Shown here piece by piece: positions 42,073 through 52,960 of a stretch of DNA of 64,000 nt. The notes beneath the pieces are model-generated. The model was not told the origin of the DNA, did no database searches, and saw only the letters and a list, made by a program, of their open reading frames with translations. The position numbers and the translations under genes are program-made. The stretch comes from Allosaccharopolyspora coralli (GTDB lineage: Bacteria > Actinomycetota > Actinomycetes > Mycobacteriales > Pseudonocardiaceae), in NCBI RefSeq assembly GCF_009664835.1, contig NZ_CP045929.1, positions 744,001-808,000 of the forward strand, read 5' to 3'. Position 1 is the first letter of the stretch, and every line of letters starts with the position of its first letter.

Positions 42073-43293
42073 TCAGGAGAGGCGTTCGAGGACCATGGCC
42101 ATGCCCTGGCCGCCGCCGACGCACATCGTCTCCAGGCCGAACTGCTTGTCGTGCCACTGCAGCGAGTTCATCAGCGTGGCGGTGATCCGTGCGCCGGTCA
42201 TGCCGAACGGGTGGCCCACGGCGATGGCGCCGCCGTTGACGTTGAGCTTCTCCAGCGGGATCCCCAAGTCCTGATACGACGGGATGACCTGTGCGGCGAA
42301 TGCCTCGTTGATCTCGACGAGGTCGATGTCGCCGACACCGAGTCCGGCGCGGGAGAGTGCCTGCTTCGACGCCTCGACCGGCCCGAGCCCCATGATCTCC
42401 GGGGACAGCCCCGAGACTCCGGTGGACACGATCCGCGCGAGCGGGGTGAGCCCGAGTTCCTTGGCCTTGGTGTCGCTCATGATGACGAGCGCGGCCGCAC
42501 CGTCGTTGAGCGCGCAGCAGTTGCCCGCCGTGATGCGCCCGTCCGGCCGGAACACCGGCTTGAGCCCGGACAGGGCCGCCTTCGTCACGCCCGCACGCGG
42601 CCCGTCGTCGGCGTTCACGACGGAACCGTCGGGACGCGTGACCGGCGTGATCTCCCGATCCCAGAAGCCGTTGGCGATGGCCTTCTCGGCGAGGTTCTGG
42701 GAGCGGACGCCGAAGTCGTCCATCTCGTCGCGGCCGACGTTCTTCTCGCGGGCGAGGTTCTCGGCGGTCTGCCCCATCGGGATGTAGACGTCGGGCAACG
42801 CGTCGTACTCACGCGGATTGTTCCACGTGTCCGAACCTTGTTCGGCGACACGTTGGGTGCGCTGCTCCGCCTCTGCGAACAGCGGGTTGTGCGTGTCCGG
42901 CAGCGAGTCCGAACTTCCCTTGGCGAGCCGCGACACCATCTCGACACCGGCGCTGATGAACACGTCGCCTTCACCGGCCTTGATGGCGTGCAGTGCCATC
43001 CGGGAGGTCTGCAGGCTCGACGAGCAGTAGCGGGTGATGGTGGTGCCGGGCAGGTGGTCGTAGCCGAGCAGGACGGACACGGCCCGGGCCATGTTGAAGC
43101 CCTGTTCACCACCGGGCAGGCCGCAGCCGAGCATCAGGTCGTCGATCTCGCGCGGGTCGAGTCCGGGGACCTTGTCGAGCGCGGCGCGCACCATCTGCGC
43201 GGTGAGGTCGTCCGGACGGAGGTCGATCAGCGAGCCCTTGCCTGCACGACCGATGGGGGAGCGTGCGGCGGAGACGATGACAGCTTCGGGCAT
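42073..43293 (-). CDS. acetyl-CoA C-acyltransferase (thiolase)
   Basis: 406 residues from ATG 43293. It catalyses thiolytic cleavage or condensation of acyl-CoA. The nucleophilic Cys is in TTITRYCSSSLQTSRMAL. The C-terminal motifs NVNGGAIAVGHPFGMTGAR (His) and LETMCVGGGQGMAMVLE (second Cys) are intact, and NEAFAAQV is canonical. The length and start MPEAVIVSAARSPIGRAGKG fit FadA-type degradative thiolases. Its conserved neighbour is the SGNH hydrolase, as in mycobacteria. Confidence 0.95.
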   Translation of the reverse strand: MPEAVIVSAARSPIGRAGKGSLIDLRPDDLTAQMVRAALDKVPGLDPREIDDLMLGCGLPGGEQGFNMARAVSVLLGYDHLPGTTITRYCSSSLQTSRMALHAIKAGEGDVFISAGVEMVSRLAKGSSDSLPDTHNPLFAEAEQRTQRVAEQGSDTWNNPREYDALPDVYIPMGQTAENLAREKNVGRDEMDDFGVRSQNLAEKAIANGFWDREITPVTRPDGSVVNADDGPRAGVTKAALSGLKPVFRPDGRITAGNCCALNDGAAALVIMSDTKAKELGLTPLARIVSTGVSGLSPEIMGLGPVEASKQALSRAGLGVGDIDLVEINEAFAAQVIPSYQDLGIPLEKLNVNGGAIAVGHPFGMTGARITATLMNSLQWHDKQFGLETMCVGGGQGMAMVLERLS

Positions 43294-43443
43294 GGAGGCT
43301 CCTTCGTTGCTCGGCGTCCGCGTGAACGCCGGTGCCGAGCGGCGATGCGTCGTTCGTGGTGATGCCACTGTAGGACCGTCACCGCGCCGCACGCGGTGAC
43401 GAGGGTCACCCAGGCGAGAACCGATGTTACCGATTGGTAGCGG

Positions 43444-44370
43444 CTACTGGTCGCCCGCCCAAGCGCGGCGAGCCAGCCCGCGGTTCAGCCGAGCGACGAT
43501 GCGGCGCGTCGGCCGCCGAGCTTCGGCCGCCGTCGACCGCACCGGCGGGCGCGGAACGGGCCCGCCCGCCCACTCGCCGATCGCGTCGCAGAGCACCGGC
43601 AACAGCACGTCGGCGGTGGCCGCGTACCCCGCCGCCGACGGGTGGAAGTTGTCCGGGCTGAACATCTCCGACGGCCGGGTGAGGAATTCCGGTGAGAGCA
43701 GGTCCGCCAGCGGTACGGCCCGTCCTCCCACGGCCTCCACCTCACGGCGCTGCGCCTTTCCGAGCGCGTGACTCCAGGACCGGGCCACGGCGCGCAGCGG
43801 CTGCGGGATCGGACGGATCGCGCCCAGGTCCGGGCAGGTCCCGGCGACGACGGCCACGCCCCTGTCCATCAGTGCGCGCACCGTCTCCCCGAGCAGGCGT
43901 GCGGACGTGCTCGCCCGCTGCTTCGACGTCACGTCGTTGGCACCGATGAGAATCAACGCCAGCCGCGGCGGAGTCACCAAAGCGGCCTCCACCTGGGGCC
44001 GGAGCCTGCGGCTGGTGGTACCGACGACGGCGTGCGTGGTCAACGCGACCGGACGCTGAAGCTCCTCGGCCATGCCCCGCGCGATGCGCACCCCCGGGAG
44101 TTCGTCCGGCTCCTCGACACCGAGCCCGGCCGCCGTCGAGTCGCCGAGCACCGCCAGCTCCAGAGCATCGGCACCGTCGGCGTCCGGGACCGGGCCGGAG
44201 CCGTCCGGCAGATACACGCCGTCGGCTCGCAGCGGTTGCGCGCGAGGCGGTCCGATGATTTTGCGCGCTCGCCGGGATTGCTCGTTGAGCAGGCCGTACG
44301 CGGCGCCAGAGAGTCCGCCCGCGGTGCCGAACGCGTAGGCGAGCAGACGGATCGACTGGAAACCGAACAT
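43444..44370 (-). CDS. SGNH/GDSL-family hydrolase
   Basis: 308 residues from ATG 44370 (GGAGGTG 5 bp upstream). Residues ~8-28 are hydrophobic (signal anchor). The catalytic blocks are block I ELAVLGDSTAAGLGVEEPDE (Ser), the Gly block AVVGTTSRRL, block III LILIGANDVTS (Asn) and block V PDNFHPSAAGYA (Asp/His). It is an esterase/lipase-type enzyme, probably membrane-tethered and extracytoplasmic. The conserved position is next to thiolase and upstream of cbs. Confidence 0.9.
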   Translation of the reverse strand: MFGFQSIRLLAYAFGTAGGLSGAAYGLLNEQSRRARKIIGPPRAQPLRADGVYLPDGSGPVPDADGADALELAVLGDSTAAGLGVEEPDELPGVRIARGMAEELQRPVALTTHAVVGTTSRRLRPQVEAALVTPPRLALILIGANDVTSKQRASTSARLLGETVRALMDRGVAVVAGTCPDLGAIRPIPQPLRAVARSWSHALGKAQRREVEAVGGRAVPLADLLSPEFLTRPSEMFSPDNFHPSAAGYAATADVLLPVLCDAIGEWAGGPVPRPPVRSTAAEARRPTRRIVARLNRGLARRAWAGDQ

Positions 44371-44559
44371 CCGACACCTCCGATCCGTCCCTGTTCCGTT
44401 GCTCAACAGTTCCGCTACTCCGCGGTTCCCCTACTCAACAAGACGTCCGGGGCCGCGATTTCGTTCCCTCGTGTCCGCGACGTCACCGCGAGTGGGGTGA
44501 ACGGGCCGTCGACCATTAGGCTCGGAGTCACCGTTTGCGGACAAGGGGAGGCACCCGTC

Positions 44560-45927
44560 GTGGAGTACGCCGAGCACGTCGTCGACCTGGTGGGAAACAC
44601 ACCGCTGGTGAAACTGAACTCGCTGGCGACAGGCCTGTCGACGCCGGTACTGGCCAAGGTCGAGTACGTCAATCCGGGCGGCAGTGTCAAGGACCGCATC
44701 GCGCTGCGGATGGTGGAAGCAGCGGAAGCCTCGGGCGAACTGCGCCCCGGCGGCACCATCGTCGAACCGACCTCCGGCAACACCGGCATCGGTCTCGCCA
44801 TGGTCGCCCAACGCAAGGGCTACCAGTGCGTGTTCGTCTGCCCCGACAAGGTCAACGTCGACAAGCGAAACGTGCTGGAGGCCTACGGCGCCGAGGTCGT
44901 CGTCTGCCCGACCGCCGTCCCGCCGGAACACCCCGACTCGTACTACTCGGTCTCCGACCGGCTCGCCGCGCAGGACGGCTGCTGGAAGCCGAACCAGTAC
45001 GCGAACCAGTCGAATCCGGAATCGCATTACCACTCGACGGGTCCGGAGATCTGGGAACAGACCGAGGGAAGAATCACGCATTTCGTCGCGGGCGTCGGAA
45101 CCGGCGGGACCATCTCCGGTACCGGGCGCTACCTCAAGGAGATTTCCGACGGCCGGGTGCAGATCGTCGGTGCCGATCCGGAGGGGTCCGTGTACTCCGG
45201 CGGAAAGGGCCGTCCCTACCTCGTCGAAGGCGTCGGGGAGGACTTCTGGCCCGCCGCTTACGACCGCGACATCTGCGACGAGATCGTCGCCGTCACCGAC
45301 GCGGACTCCTTCCAGATGACCCGCAGGCTCGCCAGGGAAGAGGCGATGCTCGTCGGCGGCTCGTGCGGGATGGCGGTCGCGGCGGCGCTGCGGGTCGCGG
45401 CCACCGCCGGTCCCGACGACGTGATCGTCGTGATGCTGCCCGACGGCGGCCGCGGCTACCTCAAGACCATCTTCAACGACTCGTGGATGGCCTCCTACGG
45501 CTTCCTGCCGCCGGATCACGCGGCCGGTTCCGTGGGCGACGTGCTGCGGCGCAAAGACGGCACGATGCCGGAACTGGTGCACGTGCACCCGAACGAGACG
45601 GTCGCCGAAGCGGTGGCGATCCTCCACGAGTTCGGCGTCTCGCAGATGCCGGTCGTCCAGGCCGAGCCACCGGTCATGGCCGCCGAAGTCGCGGGAGCCG
45701 TCAACGAGGCCGACCTGCTCGACTCGTTGTTCGCGGGCAAGGCCAATCTCGCCGACAAGGTCGAGACGCACATGTCGAAGCCGCTGCCGACGATCGGAGC
45801 GGGCGAGACCATCAGCTCCGCCATGGCCGCGCTCACCCACGCCGACGGCGCCATGGTTCTCGTCGACGGCAAGCCCGTCGGCGTCGTCACTCGCCAGGAC
45901 GTGCTCGGTTTCATCGCCGGCCGGTGA
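44560..45927 (+). CDS. cbs: cystathionine beta-synthase
   Basis: 455 residues from GTG 44560 (AAGGGGAGG upstream); the open frame extends further 5' without support. Fold-type II PLP enzyme condensing homocysteine with serine. The PLP Lys is in NPGGSVKDRIALRM, the substrate loop in PTSGNTGIGLAM, and the phosphate cup in GVGTGGTISGTGRYL. Residues ~335-455 carry a tandem CBS regulatory domain (TMPELVHVHPNETVAEAVAILHEFGV ... GVVTRQDVLGFIAGR). The neighbours Pra-like protein and metB reproduce the mycobacterial cbs-pra-metB order. Confidence 0.95.
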   Translation: MEYAEHVVDLVGNTPLVKLNSLATGLSTPVLAKVEYVNPGGSVKDRIALRMVEAAEASGELRPGGTIVEPTSGNTGIGLAMVAQRKGYQCVFVCPDKVNVDKRNVLEAYGAEVVVCPTAVPPEHPDSYYSVSDRLAAQDGCWKPNQYANQSNPESHYHSTGPEIWEQTEGRITHFVAGVGTGGTISGTGRYLKEISDGRVQIVGADPEGSVYSGGKGRPYLVEGVGEDFWPAAYDRDICDEIVAVTDADSFQMTRRLAREEAMLVGGSCGMAVAAALRVAATAGPDDVIVVMLPDGGRGYLKTIFNDSWMASYGFLPPDHAAGSVGDVLRRKDGTMPELVHVHPNETVAEAVAILHEFGVSQMPVVQAEPPVMAAEVAGAVNEADLLDSLFAGKANLADKVETHMSKPLPTIGAGETISSAMAALTHADGAMVLVDGKPVGVVTRQDVLGFIAGR

Positions 45928-46020
45928 CGGGATTCCGATAGGCCACCACTACACGCCGACCCGGTCGGATACCGTGTCCGGCGACAGCGCCAGGTCCACC
46001 CGAGGGGGTCCGACAACCCG

Positions 46021-47322
46021 ATGAGCTCTCCGCAGCCGCCACAGGGCGGTCCGCAGGGACAGCCCGAGCACCAGGGCGGTTCCGATCCGAATGCGGACTC
46101 GACCCAGATGATCAATCCGACGGGAGCGCCGCAGCAACAGCCGCAGCAGCAGCCGGTGGCGGACTCGACGCAGGTCGTGCCGCCGTCGATGCAGCCGCAG
46201 CAGCCCCAGCCGATGTATCAGCAGCCGGGCCAGCCCACGCCGCCTCCGCCGCAGGCGCCGCAGGGCGGCGGAGACTCGACGCAGGTCGTGCCGCCGACGA
46301 TGCAGCCGCAACAGCCCCAGCCGATGTATCAGCAGCCGGGCCAGCCCAGCCAGTCCGGCGGGTTTCCCGCACAGCCGCCCGGCCCGCCGTCCGGCGGCTT
46401 CCCCGCGCAGCAGCCGGAGCCCAGTGCCTTCGACGCCGCGCTCAACCCGCCGCAGCCTCCGCAGCCGCAGCCCGGCTTCGGGCCACCGCCTCCGCAGGGC
46501 GGGTTCGGTCAGCCCGGCATGATGCCCGGCGGTCCCGTCGGGCAGCCGGTCGAGTGGGGTACCCGCGCCCTGAGCTACCTGATCGACTTCGTCGCGCCGG
46601 GTGCGGTAGTGGGCGTGCTAGCGCTGATCGTGAGCGCTATCGCCGGTGACAGCGTGGGCTTGGGCATGGGCCTCAATGCAATCTTGTACCTGGCACTTCT
46701 GGGTTTCCTTATCTGGAACTCCGGCTACAAGCAGGGGACCACCGGTCAGTCGCTCGGTCGCGGCGTCGCGAAGACCAAGCTGATCAGCGAGGAGACGGGC
46801 CAGCCGATCGGCTTCGGCAACGCCTTCCTCCGCCAGATCGTCCACGTCGTCGACAGCCTCCCTTGCAACATCGGCTACCTGGCTCCGCTGTGGGACGAGA
46901 AGAAGCAGACCTGGGCCGACAAGATCATGAGCACGCTCGTCGTCCCGGCCGATCCCGCACCGCAGGGCGGCTTCCCGGGTGGGCCCGGTTACGGTGCGCC
47001 ACAGAACCCTGGTTTCGGTGGCCCGCAGTCCGGCGGCTTCCCGGCTCAGGGGCAGCCGCAGGCGCCCTACGGCCAGCCCCCGCAGCCCGGGTTCGACGGT
47101 CCGCAGTCGGGCGGCTTCCCGGCTCCGGGACAGCCGTCGTACGGCCAGCCGCAGCAGCCGTATGGACAGCCCCAGCAGCAGTACGGCCAGCCGCCGCAGC
47201 AGCCCTACGGTCAGCCCCAGCAGCCGTACGGCCAGCCGCCGCAGCAGTATGGGCAGCCGCCGCAGCAGCCGGGGGGCTACCCGCCGCCCCCGCAGCAGTA
47301 CGGCCAGCCGCCTCAGTGGTGA
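46021..47322 (+). CDS. RDD-family membrane protein with Pro/Gln-rich tails (Pra-like)
   Basis: 433 residues. The first ~180 are Pro/Gln/Gly-rich and contain a ~27-residue tandem duplication ([20 protein letters not shown] and [20 protein letters not shown]). The RDD domain (~180-305) has [44 protein letters not shown] and [37 protein letters not shown]. The C-terminal ~120 residues repeat [14 protein letters not shown]. Its place between cbs and metB matches the proline-rich antigen gene pra of mycobacteria. The function is unknown. Confidence 0.88.
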   Translation: MSSPQPPQGGPQGQPEHQGGSDPNADSTQMINPTGAPQQQPQQQPVADSTQVVPPSMQPQQPQPMYQQPGQPTPPPPQAPQGGGDSTQVVPPTMQPQQPQPMYQQPGQPSQSGGFPAQPPGPPSGGFPAQQPEPSAFDAALNPPQPPQPQPGFGPPPPQGGFGQPGMMPGGPVGQPVEWGTRALSYLIDFVAPGAVVGVLALIVSAIAGDSVGLGMGLNAILYLALLGFLIWNSGYKQGTTGQSLGRGVAKTKLISEETGQPIGFGNAFLRQIVHVVDSLPCNIGYLAPLWDEKKQTWADKIMSTLVVPADPAPQGGFPGGPGYGAPQNPGFGGPQSGGFPAQGQPQAPYGQPPQPGFDGPQSGGFPAPGQPSYGQPQQPYGQPQQQYGQPPQQPYGQPQQPYGQPPQQYGQPPQQPGGYPPPPQQYGQPPQW

Positions 47323-47354
47323 TTCGGCGCTGACCCGCCGAGGTGAGCTCGTCC

Positions 47355-47387
47355 AGTGGCCCCCGACCCACGCGGTCGGGGGCCACT
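47355..47387 (+). terminator. intrinsic terminator after the RDD gene
   Basis: A 14-bp perfect stem (AGTGGCCCCCGACC / GGTCGGGGGCCACT) with loop CACGC. Confidence 0.8.
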
Positions 47388-47423
47388 GCTGTGTCCGAGC
47401 CCTCCGCCGCGAAAGAATCCTGT

Positions 47424-47632
47424 AGGAGGTGTTGCTCGGTGGGTCGGGTGGCGGAACCTCAGCGCCCTCCTCGCTGCGGGATCGGTTTCTTGAGTAGCGC
47501 CCTACGCTGCGAAACCGCTGTCCTCGCGAGGAGGGCGCTGAGAACCCGCGGGTGGTCCGGCTGCATCCGTGGTGACAGCTCAGCGGCTGCGCCGCTGACA
47601 CGACGCGACGACAGCTCATGCTGCAAGGCCTT
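47424..47632 (+). repeat. GGCGGAACCTCAGCGCCCTCC intergenic repeat, full copy
   Basis: About 210 bp. Inverted 17-bp arms CTCAGCGCCCTCCTCGC (47458-47474) and their complement (47526-47542) enclose 51 bp. The element then continues AACCCGCGGGTGGTCCGGCTGCATCCGTGGTGAC, a second small inverted repeat CAGCGGCTGCGCCGCTG, and ACACGACGCGACGACAGCT...CTGCAAG. Other copies are at 29761, 38463, 48912 (reverse) and 57731. Confidence 0.8.
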
Positions 47633-47657
47633 TTGAGAGTGCGTGCCGCTTGATCTG

Positions 47658-47693
47658 TCTCGGTGGTTCCGTGGTGGAACCTCACCTCGCGGC
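47658..47693 (-). repeat. GAGGTGAGGTTCCACCACGGAACCACC short repeat
   Basis: On the minus strand this reads GCGAGGTGAGGTTCCACCACG and then GAACCACC. It matches the tail of the 38463 element and the sequence at 50675-50730. It contains a GGTTCC-N6-GGAACC inverted repeat. Confidence 0.65.
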
Positions 47694-47735
47694 TGACCGC
47701 AGCTCCGCACCCGCGTGACCATTATGCTGCGAGGC

Positions 47736-48875
47736 ATGACCGACGGCTTCGCGACCCGCGCCATCCATGCCGGGCAGGAACCAGACCCGAACACCGGCTC
47801 CGTGATCACGCCGATCCACGCGACCTCGACCTACGCGCAGGACGGCGTGGGCGGACTGCGCCAGGGTTACGAGTACTCGCGCACCGGTAATCCCACGCGC
47901 ACCGCCCTGGAAGAGGTGCTGGCCGCGCTGGAGAACGGTCAGCACGCGCGAGCGTTCGCCTCCGGGATGGCCGCGACCGACGCGATCCTGCGCGCGACGA
48001 TGCGCCCTGGTGACCACCTGATCATCCCGGACGACGCGTACGGCGGCACGTTCCGTCTCATCGACAAGGTCCTCGCGGGCTGGGGTATCGAGTACACCCC
48101 GGTGCGGCTGTCCGATGTGGACGCCGTGCGGTCGGCGATCCGCCCGAACACCAAGGTGCTCTGGGTGGAGACGCCGACGAATCCGTTGCTGGGGATCGCC
48201 GACATCGCCGCGCTCGCGCAGCTCTCGCACGACACCGGGACGACCCTCGTCGTCGACAACACCTTCGCCTCGCCGTACCTGCAGCAGCCGCTGGAGCTGG
48301 GCGCGAAGGTGGTGTTGCACTCCACCACCAAGTACCTCGGCGGGCATTCCGACGTCGTCGGCGGAGCGATGATCACCTCCGACGAGCAGCTCGCCTCCGA
48401 CGTCGCCTTCCTGCAGAACAGCGCCGGTGCCGTGCCCGGACCGTTCGACGCCTTCCTCACGATGCGCGGCCTCAAGACCCTCGGGGTCCGCATGGACCGG
48501 CACTGCGCGAACGCGGAGCGGATCGTCGCGGCGCTGCAGAGTCATCCGAAGGTGGGCCGCGTCTACTACCCGGGCCTCGAGTCGCACCCTGGCCACGAGG
48601 TCGCGGCGAAGCAGATGAACCAGTTCGGCGGCATGGTCTCGTTCACTCACGTCGACGGGGAACAGGCCGCGCTCGAGGTGTGCTCGCGGACCCGGCTGTT
48701 CACCCTCGCCGAATCGCTCGGCGGCATCGAGTCGCTGGTCGAGCACCCCGGCAAGATGACCCACGCGAGCACGGCGGGCTCACTGTTGCAGGTTCCGTCG
48801 GAGCTGGTGCGCCTGTCCGTCGGGATCGAGGAGGTCGACGACCTGCTCGACGACCTGCTCTCCGCGCTGGGCTGA
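47736..48875 (+). CDS. metB: cystathionine gamma-synthase / lyase
   Basis: 379 residues from ATG 47736. Fold-type I PLP enzyme of the Cys/Met metabolism family. Landmarks are ATRAIHAGQEPDPNTGSVITP, the YEYSRTGNPTRTALEE loop, SGMAATDAILRATMRPGD, PLP-binding VVDNTFASPYLQQPLELGAKVVLHSTTKYLGGHSDVVGG (Lys in STTKY), and FTLAESLGGIESLVEHPGKMTH. Together with the cbs product it runs transsulfuration between cysteine and homocysteine. MetB versus MetC-like specificity cannot be settled from sequence. Confidence 0.94.
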   Translation: MTDGFATRAIHAGQEPDPNTGSVITPIHATSTYAQDGVGGLRQGYEYSRTGNPTRTALEEVLAALENGQHARAFASGMAATDAILRATMRPGDHLIIPDDAYGGTFRLIDKVLAGWGIEYTPVRLSDVDAVRSAIRPNTKVLWVETPTNPLLGIADIAALAQLSHDTGTTLVVDNTFASPYLQQPLELGAKVVLHSTTKYLGGHSDVVGGAMITSDEQLASDVAFLQNSAGAVPGPFDAFLTMRGLKTLGVRMDRHCANAERIVAALQSHPKVGRVYYPGLESHPGHEVAAKQMNQFGGMVSFTHVDGEQAALEVCSRTRLFTLAESLGGIESLVEHPGKMTHASTAGSLLQVPSELVRLSVGIEEVDDLLDDLLSALG

Positions 48876-48911
48876 GGCCACACCCGGCACCCGCGTGGCC
48901 TCTTCGGGGTT

Positions 48912-49029
48912 CTTGCAGTCGTCGTGTCGTGTCAGCGGCGGAGCCGCTGAGCGGTCACCACGGACGTAGCCGGACCACCGGCGCTGAGGTTGCGCTACCG
49001 ACCCACCCGAGCACAACCTCCTGATGAGG
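48912..49029 (-). repeat. GGCGGAACCTCAGCGCC intergenic repeat, reverse partial copy
   Basis: Read on the minus strand: AGGAGGTTGTGCTCGGGTGGGTCGG...AACCTCAGCGCCGGTGGTCCGGCT...CAGCGGCTCCGCCGCTGACACGACACGACGACTGCAAG. It corresponds to the 47424 copy lacking the ~75 bp between the arms. It lies between metB and the small protein gene. Confidence 0.75.
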
Positions 49030-49035
49030 AGCCAC

Positions 49036-49287
49036 TCAGTAACGGCCGTGTCCGTCGCCGAGCGGGCGGGTGTCGGGCTCGGTGGGCACCTCGGGGGCCA
49101 CCGGAACGTCCTCTGCGGACACGCAACCGCCGACCAGCTCCACCACGCCTTCGCGCTCCTCGTACCGCCCCGGGTCGTCGCAGCCGGAACTGATCACTGT
49201 GAACAGCGCCACACCGGACAACGCCGTCGCGGCGGCGAAGCCGGTGATCAGCGGAAGCGTGCCCGCTTTCGCCGTCAGCCCCGTCAT
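49036..49287 (-). CDS. small exported or membrane protein of unknown function
   Basis: 83 residues from ATG 49287 (GGGGAGG 5 bp upstream). MTGLTAKAGTLPLITGFAAATALSGVALFTVISSGCDDPG is a signal-anchor-like segment ending in a Cys, possibly lipid-modified although the lipobox is imperfect. A short acidic region follows with a second Cys (GVVELVGGCVSAEDVPV) and a Pro/Glu-rich end. No family recognised. It is divergent from ilvA. Confidence 0.6.
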   Translation of the reverse strand: MTGLTAKAGTLPLITGFAAATALSGVALFTVISSGCDDPGRYEEREGVVELVGGCVSAEDVPVAPEVPTEPDTRPLGDGHGRY

Positions 49288-49397
49288 GCATCCTCCCCGC
49301 ACACCGCAGAGTCGGCTCGTCACGCGCCGTGCCCCGTCGAGGGTAGCCGAGGTCCGTTCCGCGCGTCGGCCTCGCACGGAGCTGGCACGATGACCTC

Positions 49398-50609
49398 ATG
49401 CGGTTGGTCGGCCAGCAGGAGATCCACACGGCGCACGAGCACCTCGGCGGTGTGGTGCGGCGGACGCCGCTGGAGCACTCCCGGGTACTCGGTGAGCACA
49501 GCGGCGGCGAGGTCTACCTGAAGTGCGAGAACCTGCAGCGCACCGGTTCGTTCAAGCTCCGGGGCGCGTTCACCCGGCTGCGGAATCTCACCTCCGAGCA
49601 GGCCGCTGGTGGTGTCGTCGCGGCCAGCGCAGGCAACCATGCGCAGGGCGTCGCGCTCGCGGCATCGCTGCTGGGTATCCCGTCGACCGTGTTCATGCCG
49701 GATCGCGCACCGCTGCCGAAGCTGTCGGCGACCAAGTCGTACGGTGCCGAAGTGCACGTGGGCGGCGTGAACCTGCAGGACACGCTCACGGTAGCGGTCG
49801 AGCACGCCGAGAAGGCCGGGTCGGTGTTCATCCACCCCTTCGACCATCCGGACATCGTCGCCGGGCAGGCCACGGTCGGAGTGGAGATCCTGCGGCAGCT
49901 CCCTGAGGTCGCGACGATCGCGGTCCCGACCGGCGGCGGCGGGCTCGTGAGCGGCGTGGCGGCGGCGGTGAAGGCCGAGCGCCCCGACGTCCGGGTGGTG
50001 GCGGTGCAGGCGGCGCAAGCGGCGGCGTGGCCGGGCTCGTTGGCGGCCGGACGCCCACTGGCGGTGGACAGCAATCGGACGATGGCCGACGGGATCGCCG
50101 TCTCCGAACCGGGCGAGGTGACCTTCGCGCACGTCAACGCGCTCGTGGACGGTGTGCTGACGGTCAGCGAGGAGTCGCTGTCGCAAGCGTTGCTGTCGTG
50201 TCTGGAACGAGCGAAACTCGTCGCCGAACCGGCGGGTGTCGCGGCGGTCGCGGGCATGCTCGAACATCCCGAGCAGTTCCGTTCACCGACGGTCGCGGTG
50301 CTCTCCGGCGGCAACATCGACCCGCTGTTGTTGCACCGGCTGATCAGCCACGGGATGACGTCCGCGGGGCGCTATCTGTCGCTGCGGGTCCGCATCCCGG
50401 ACCAGCCCGGTTCACTGGCGGCACTGCTCGCCGACATCGGTGAGCTGTCCGCGAACGTCCTCGACATCGAGCACTCCCGCATTTCCGGTGCGCTCGCGCT
50501 CGGCGAGGTCGATGTCGAGATCAGCCTGGAAACGCGGGGACCGGAACACCGCGAGCACGTCGTCGCGGAGCTGGAGCGGTCGGGCACGCGCGTGATCGGC
50601 AGCCGCTGA
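49398..50609 (+). CDS. ilvA: threonine ammonia-lyase (threonine deaminase) with ACT domain
   Basis: 403 residues, the catabolic-like (IlvA-short) form. PLP Lys in LQRTGSFKLRGAFTRL, SAGNHAQGVALAA, the phosphate loop TGGGGLVSGVAAAV, and SGGNIDPLLLHRL. The C-terminal ~75 residues are an ACT-like regulatory domain (LSLRVRIPDQPGSLAALLADIGELSANVLDIEHSRI). It makes 2-oxobutanoate and ammonia from threonine. A 17-bp stem terminator follows the stop codon. Confidence 0.93.
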   Translation: MRLVGQQEIHTAHEHLGGVVRRTPLEHSRVLGEHSGGEVYLKCENLQRTGSFKLRGAFTRLRNLTSEQAAGGVVAASAGNHAQGVALAASLLGIPSTVFMPDRAPLPKLSATKSYGAEVHVGGVNLQDTLTVAVEHAEKAGSVFIHPFDHPDIVAGQATVGVEILRQLPEVATIAVPTGGGGLVSGVAAAVKAERPDVRVVAVQAAQAAAWPGSLAAGRPLAVDSNRTMADGIAVSEPGEVTFAHVNALVDGVLTVSEESLSQALLSCLERAKLVAEPAGVAAVAGMLEHPEQFRSPTVAVLSGGNIDPLLLHRLISHGMTSAGRYLSLRVRIPDQPGSLAALLADIGELSANVLDIEHSRISGALALGEVDVEISLETRGPEHREHVVAELERSGTRVIGSR

Positions 50610-50612
50610 CGA

Positions 50613-50660
50613 CGATGGGAGGTCACCGGCGACGCAGCACGTCCCGGTGACCTCCCATCG
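50613..50660 (+). terminator. terminator hairpin after ilvA
   Basis: A 17-bp perfect stem (CGATGGGAGGTCACCGG / CCGGTGACCTCCCATCG) with a 14-nt loop starting 3 bp after the ilvA stop. ACCCCCC follows rather than T. Confidence 0.8.
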
Positions 50661-50747
50661 ACCCCCCTTCCGAGGTGAGTCGTGGCGCGGATCGAGGTTC
50701 CGCCACGGAACCACCAACGCAGCACGACTCGCTTCCGCTATGCCTGC

Positions 50748-52222
<1,475 letters not shown>

Positions 52223-52283
52223 CCTGCCGCACGACAACGGGCGCCCGGGGAATCCCCGGACGCCCGCCGTCGAGTCGGACTGC

Positions 52284-52772
52284 TCAGCCGGTGAAGGGCT
52301 CCGCCTTCACGAGCGTGACCTTCATGGTGCCGCCCTGAGGCAGCTCGTACTCCCGGGTCTCGCCCTCCTTGGCCTCCAGCAAGGCCTGGCCGAGCGGGGA
52401 ACTGGGGGAGTACACCTCGAGCTCGCCGTGCGCGCCTTCCTCCCGGTTGGCGAGCAGGAACTGCTCCGTGTCGTCCTCGCCGTCGTACCGCACGGTGAGG
52501 ACCGAGCCGGGCCGGGCGATTCCGGACTCCGTCGGGGTGTCGCCGACCTGGGCGGTGCGGAGCAGCTCCTGGAGCTGCCGGATGCGGCCCTCCACCTGCC
52601 CCTGCTCCTCGCGCGCGGCGTGGTACCCGCCGTTCTCCTTGAGGTCGCCTTCCTCCCGCGCCTCGTTGATCTTCGCGGCGATCGCAGGACGGTTGGCCAC
52701 GAGCTCGTCCAGCTCACCCTTGAGCCGGTCGTACGCCTCTTGGGTCAGCCAGGTCACCTGGGTCTCGCTCAC
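52284..52772 (-). CDS. greA: transcription elongation factor GreA
   Basis: 162 residues. The GTG at 52772 gives [20 protein letters not shown], matching actinobacterial GreA, and leaves AGGAG 8 bp upstream; GTGs at 52778 and 52781 are too close to it. The N-terminal coiled coil has the tip [20 protein letters not shown] with the acidic residues that enter the RNA polymerase channel. The C-terminal FKBP-like part has [24 protein letters not shown]. It rescues backtracked RNA polymerase. Confidence 0.96.
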   Translation of the reverse strand: MSETQVTWLTQEAYDRLKGELDELVANRPAIAAKINEAREEGDLKENGGYHAAREEQGQVEGRIRQLQELLRTAQVGDTPTESGIARPGSVLTVRYDGEDDTEQFLLANREEGAHGELEVYSPSSPLGQALLEAKEGETREYELPQGGTMKVTLVKAEPFTG

Positions 52773-52960
52773 GGTCACCACTCCTCGTCGACGTCGGCAC
52801 CGCACTCCGCGGGCCGTCTCCACCCCGGCGCGGTTCGACCGCCGCAGCCAGGAAACGGAAAAACACGGCCCGCCCGGGGCCGTGCTGTCATCGACTCTAG
52901 CACGTCACAGGCCGCCGCGACGCCGATTTTCGGGCGCCGGCGGTGGCTACCGAGCGTGGT

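Noticed and set aside
46159-47310. Short tandem repeats in the RDD gene considered as a CRISPR array
   Set aside because: They encode Pro/Gln repeats in frame, lack unique spacers, and no cas genes are present.
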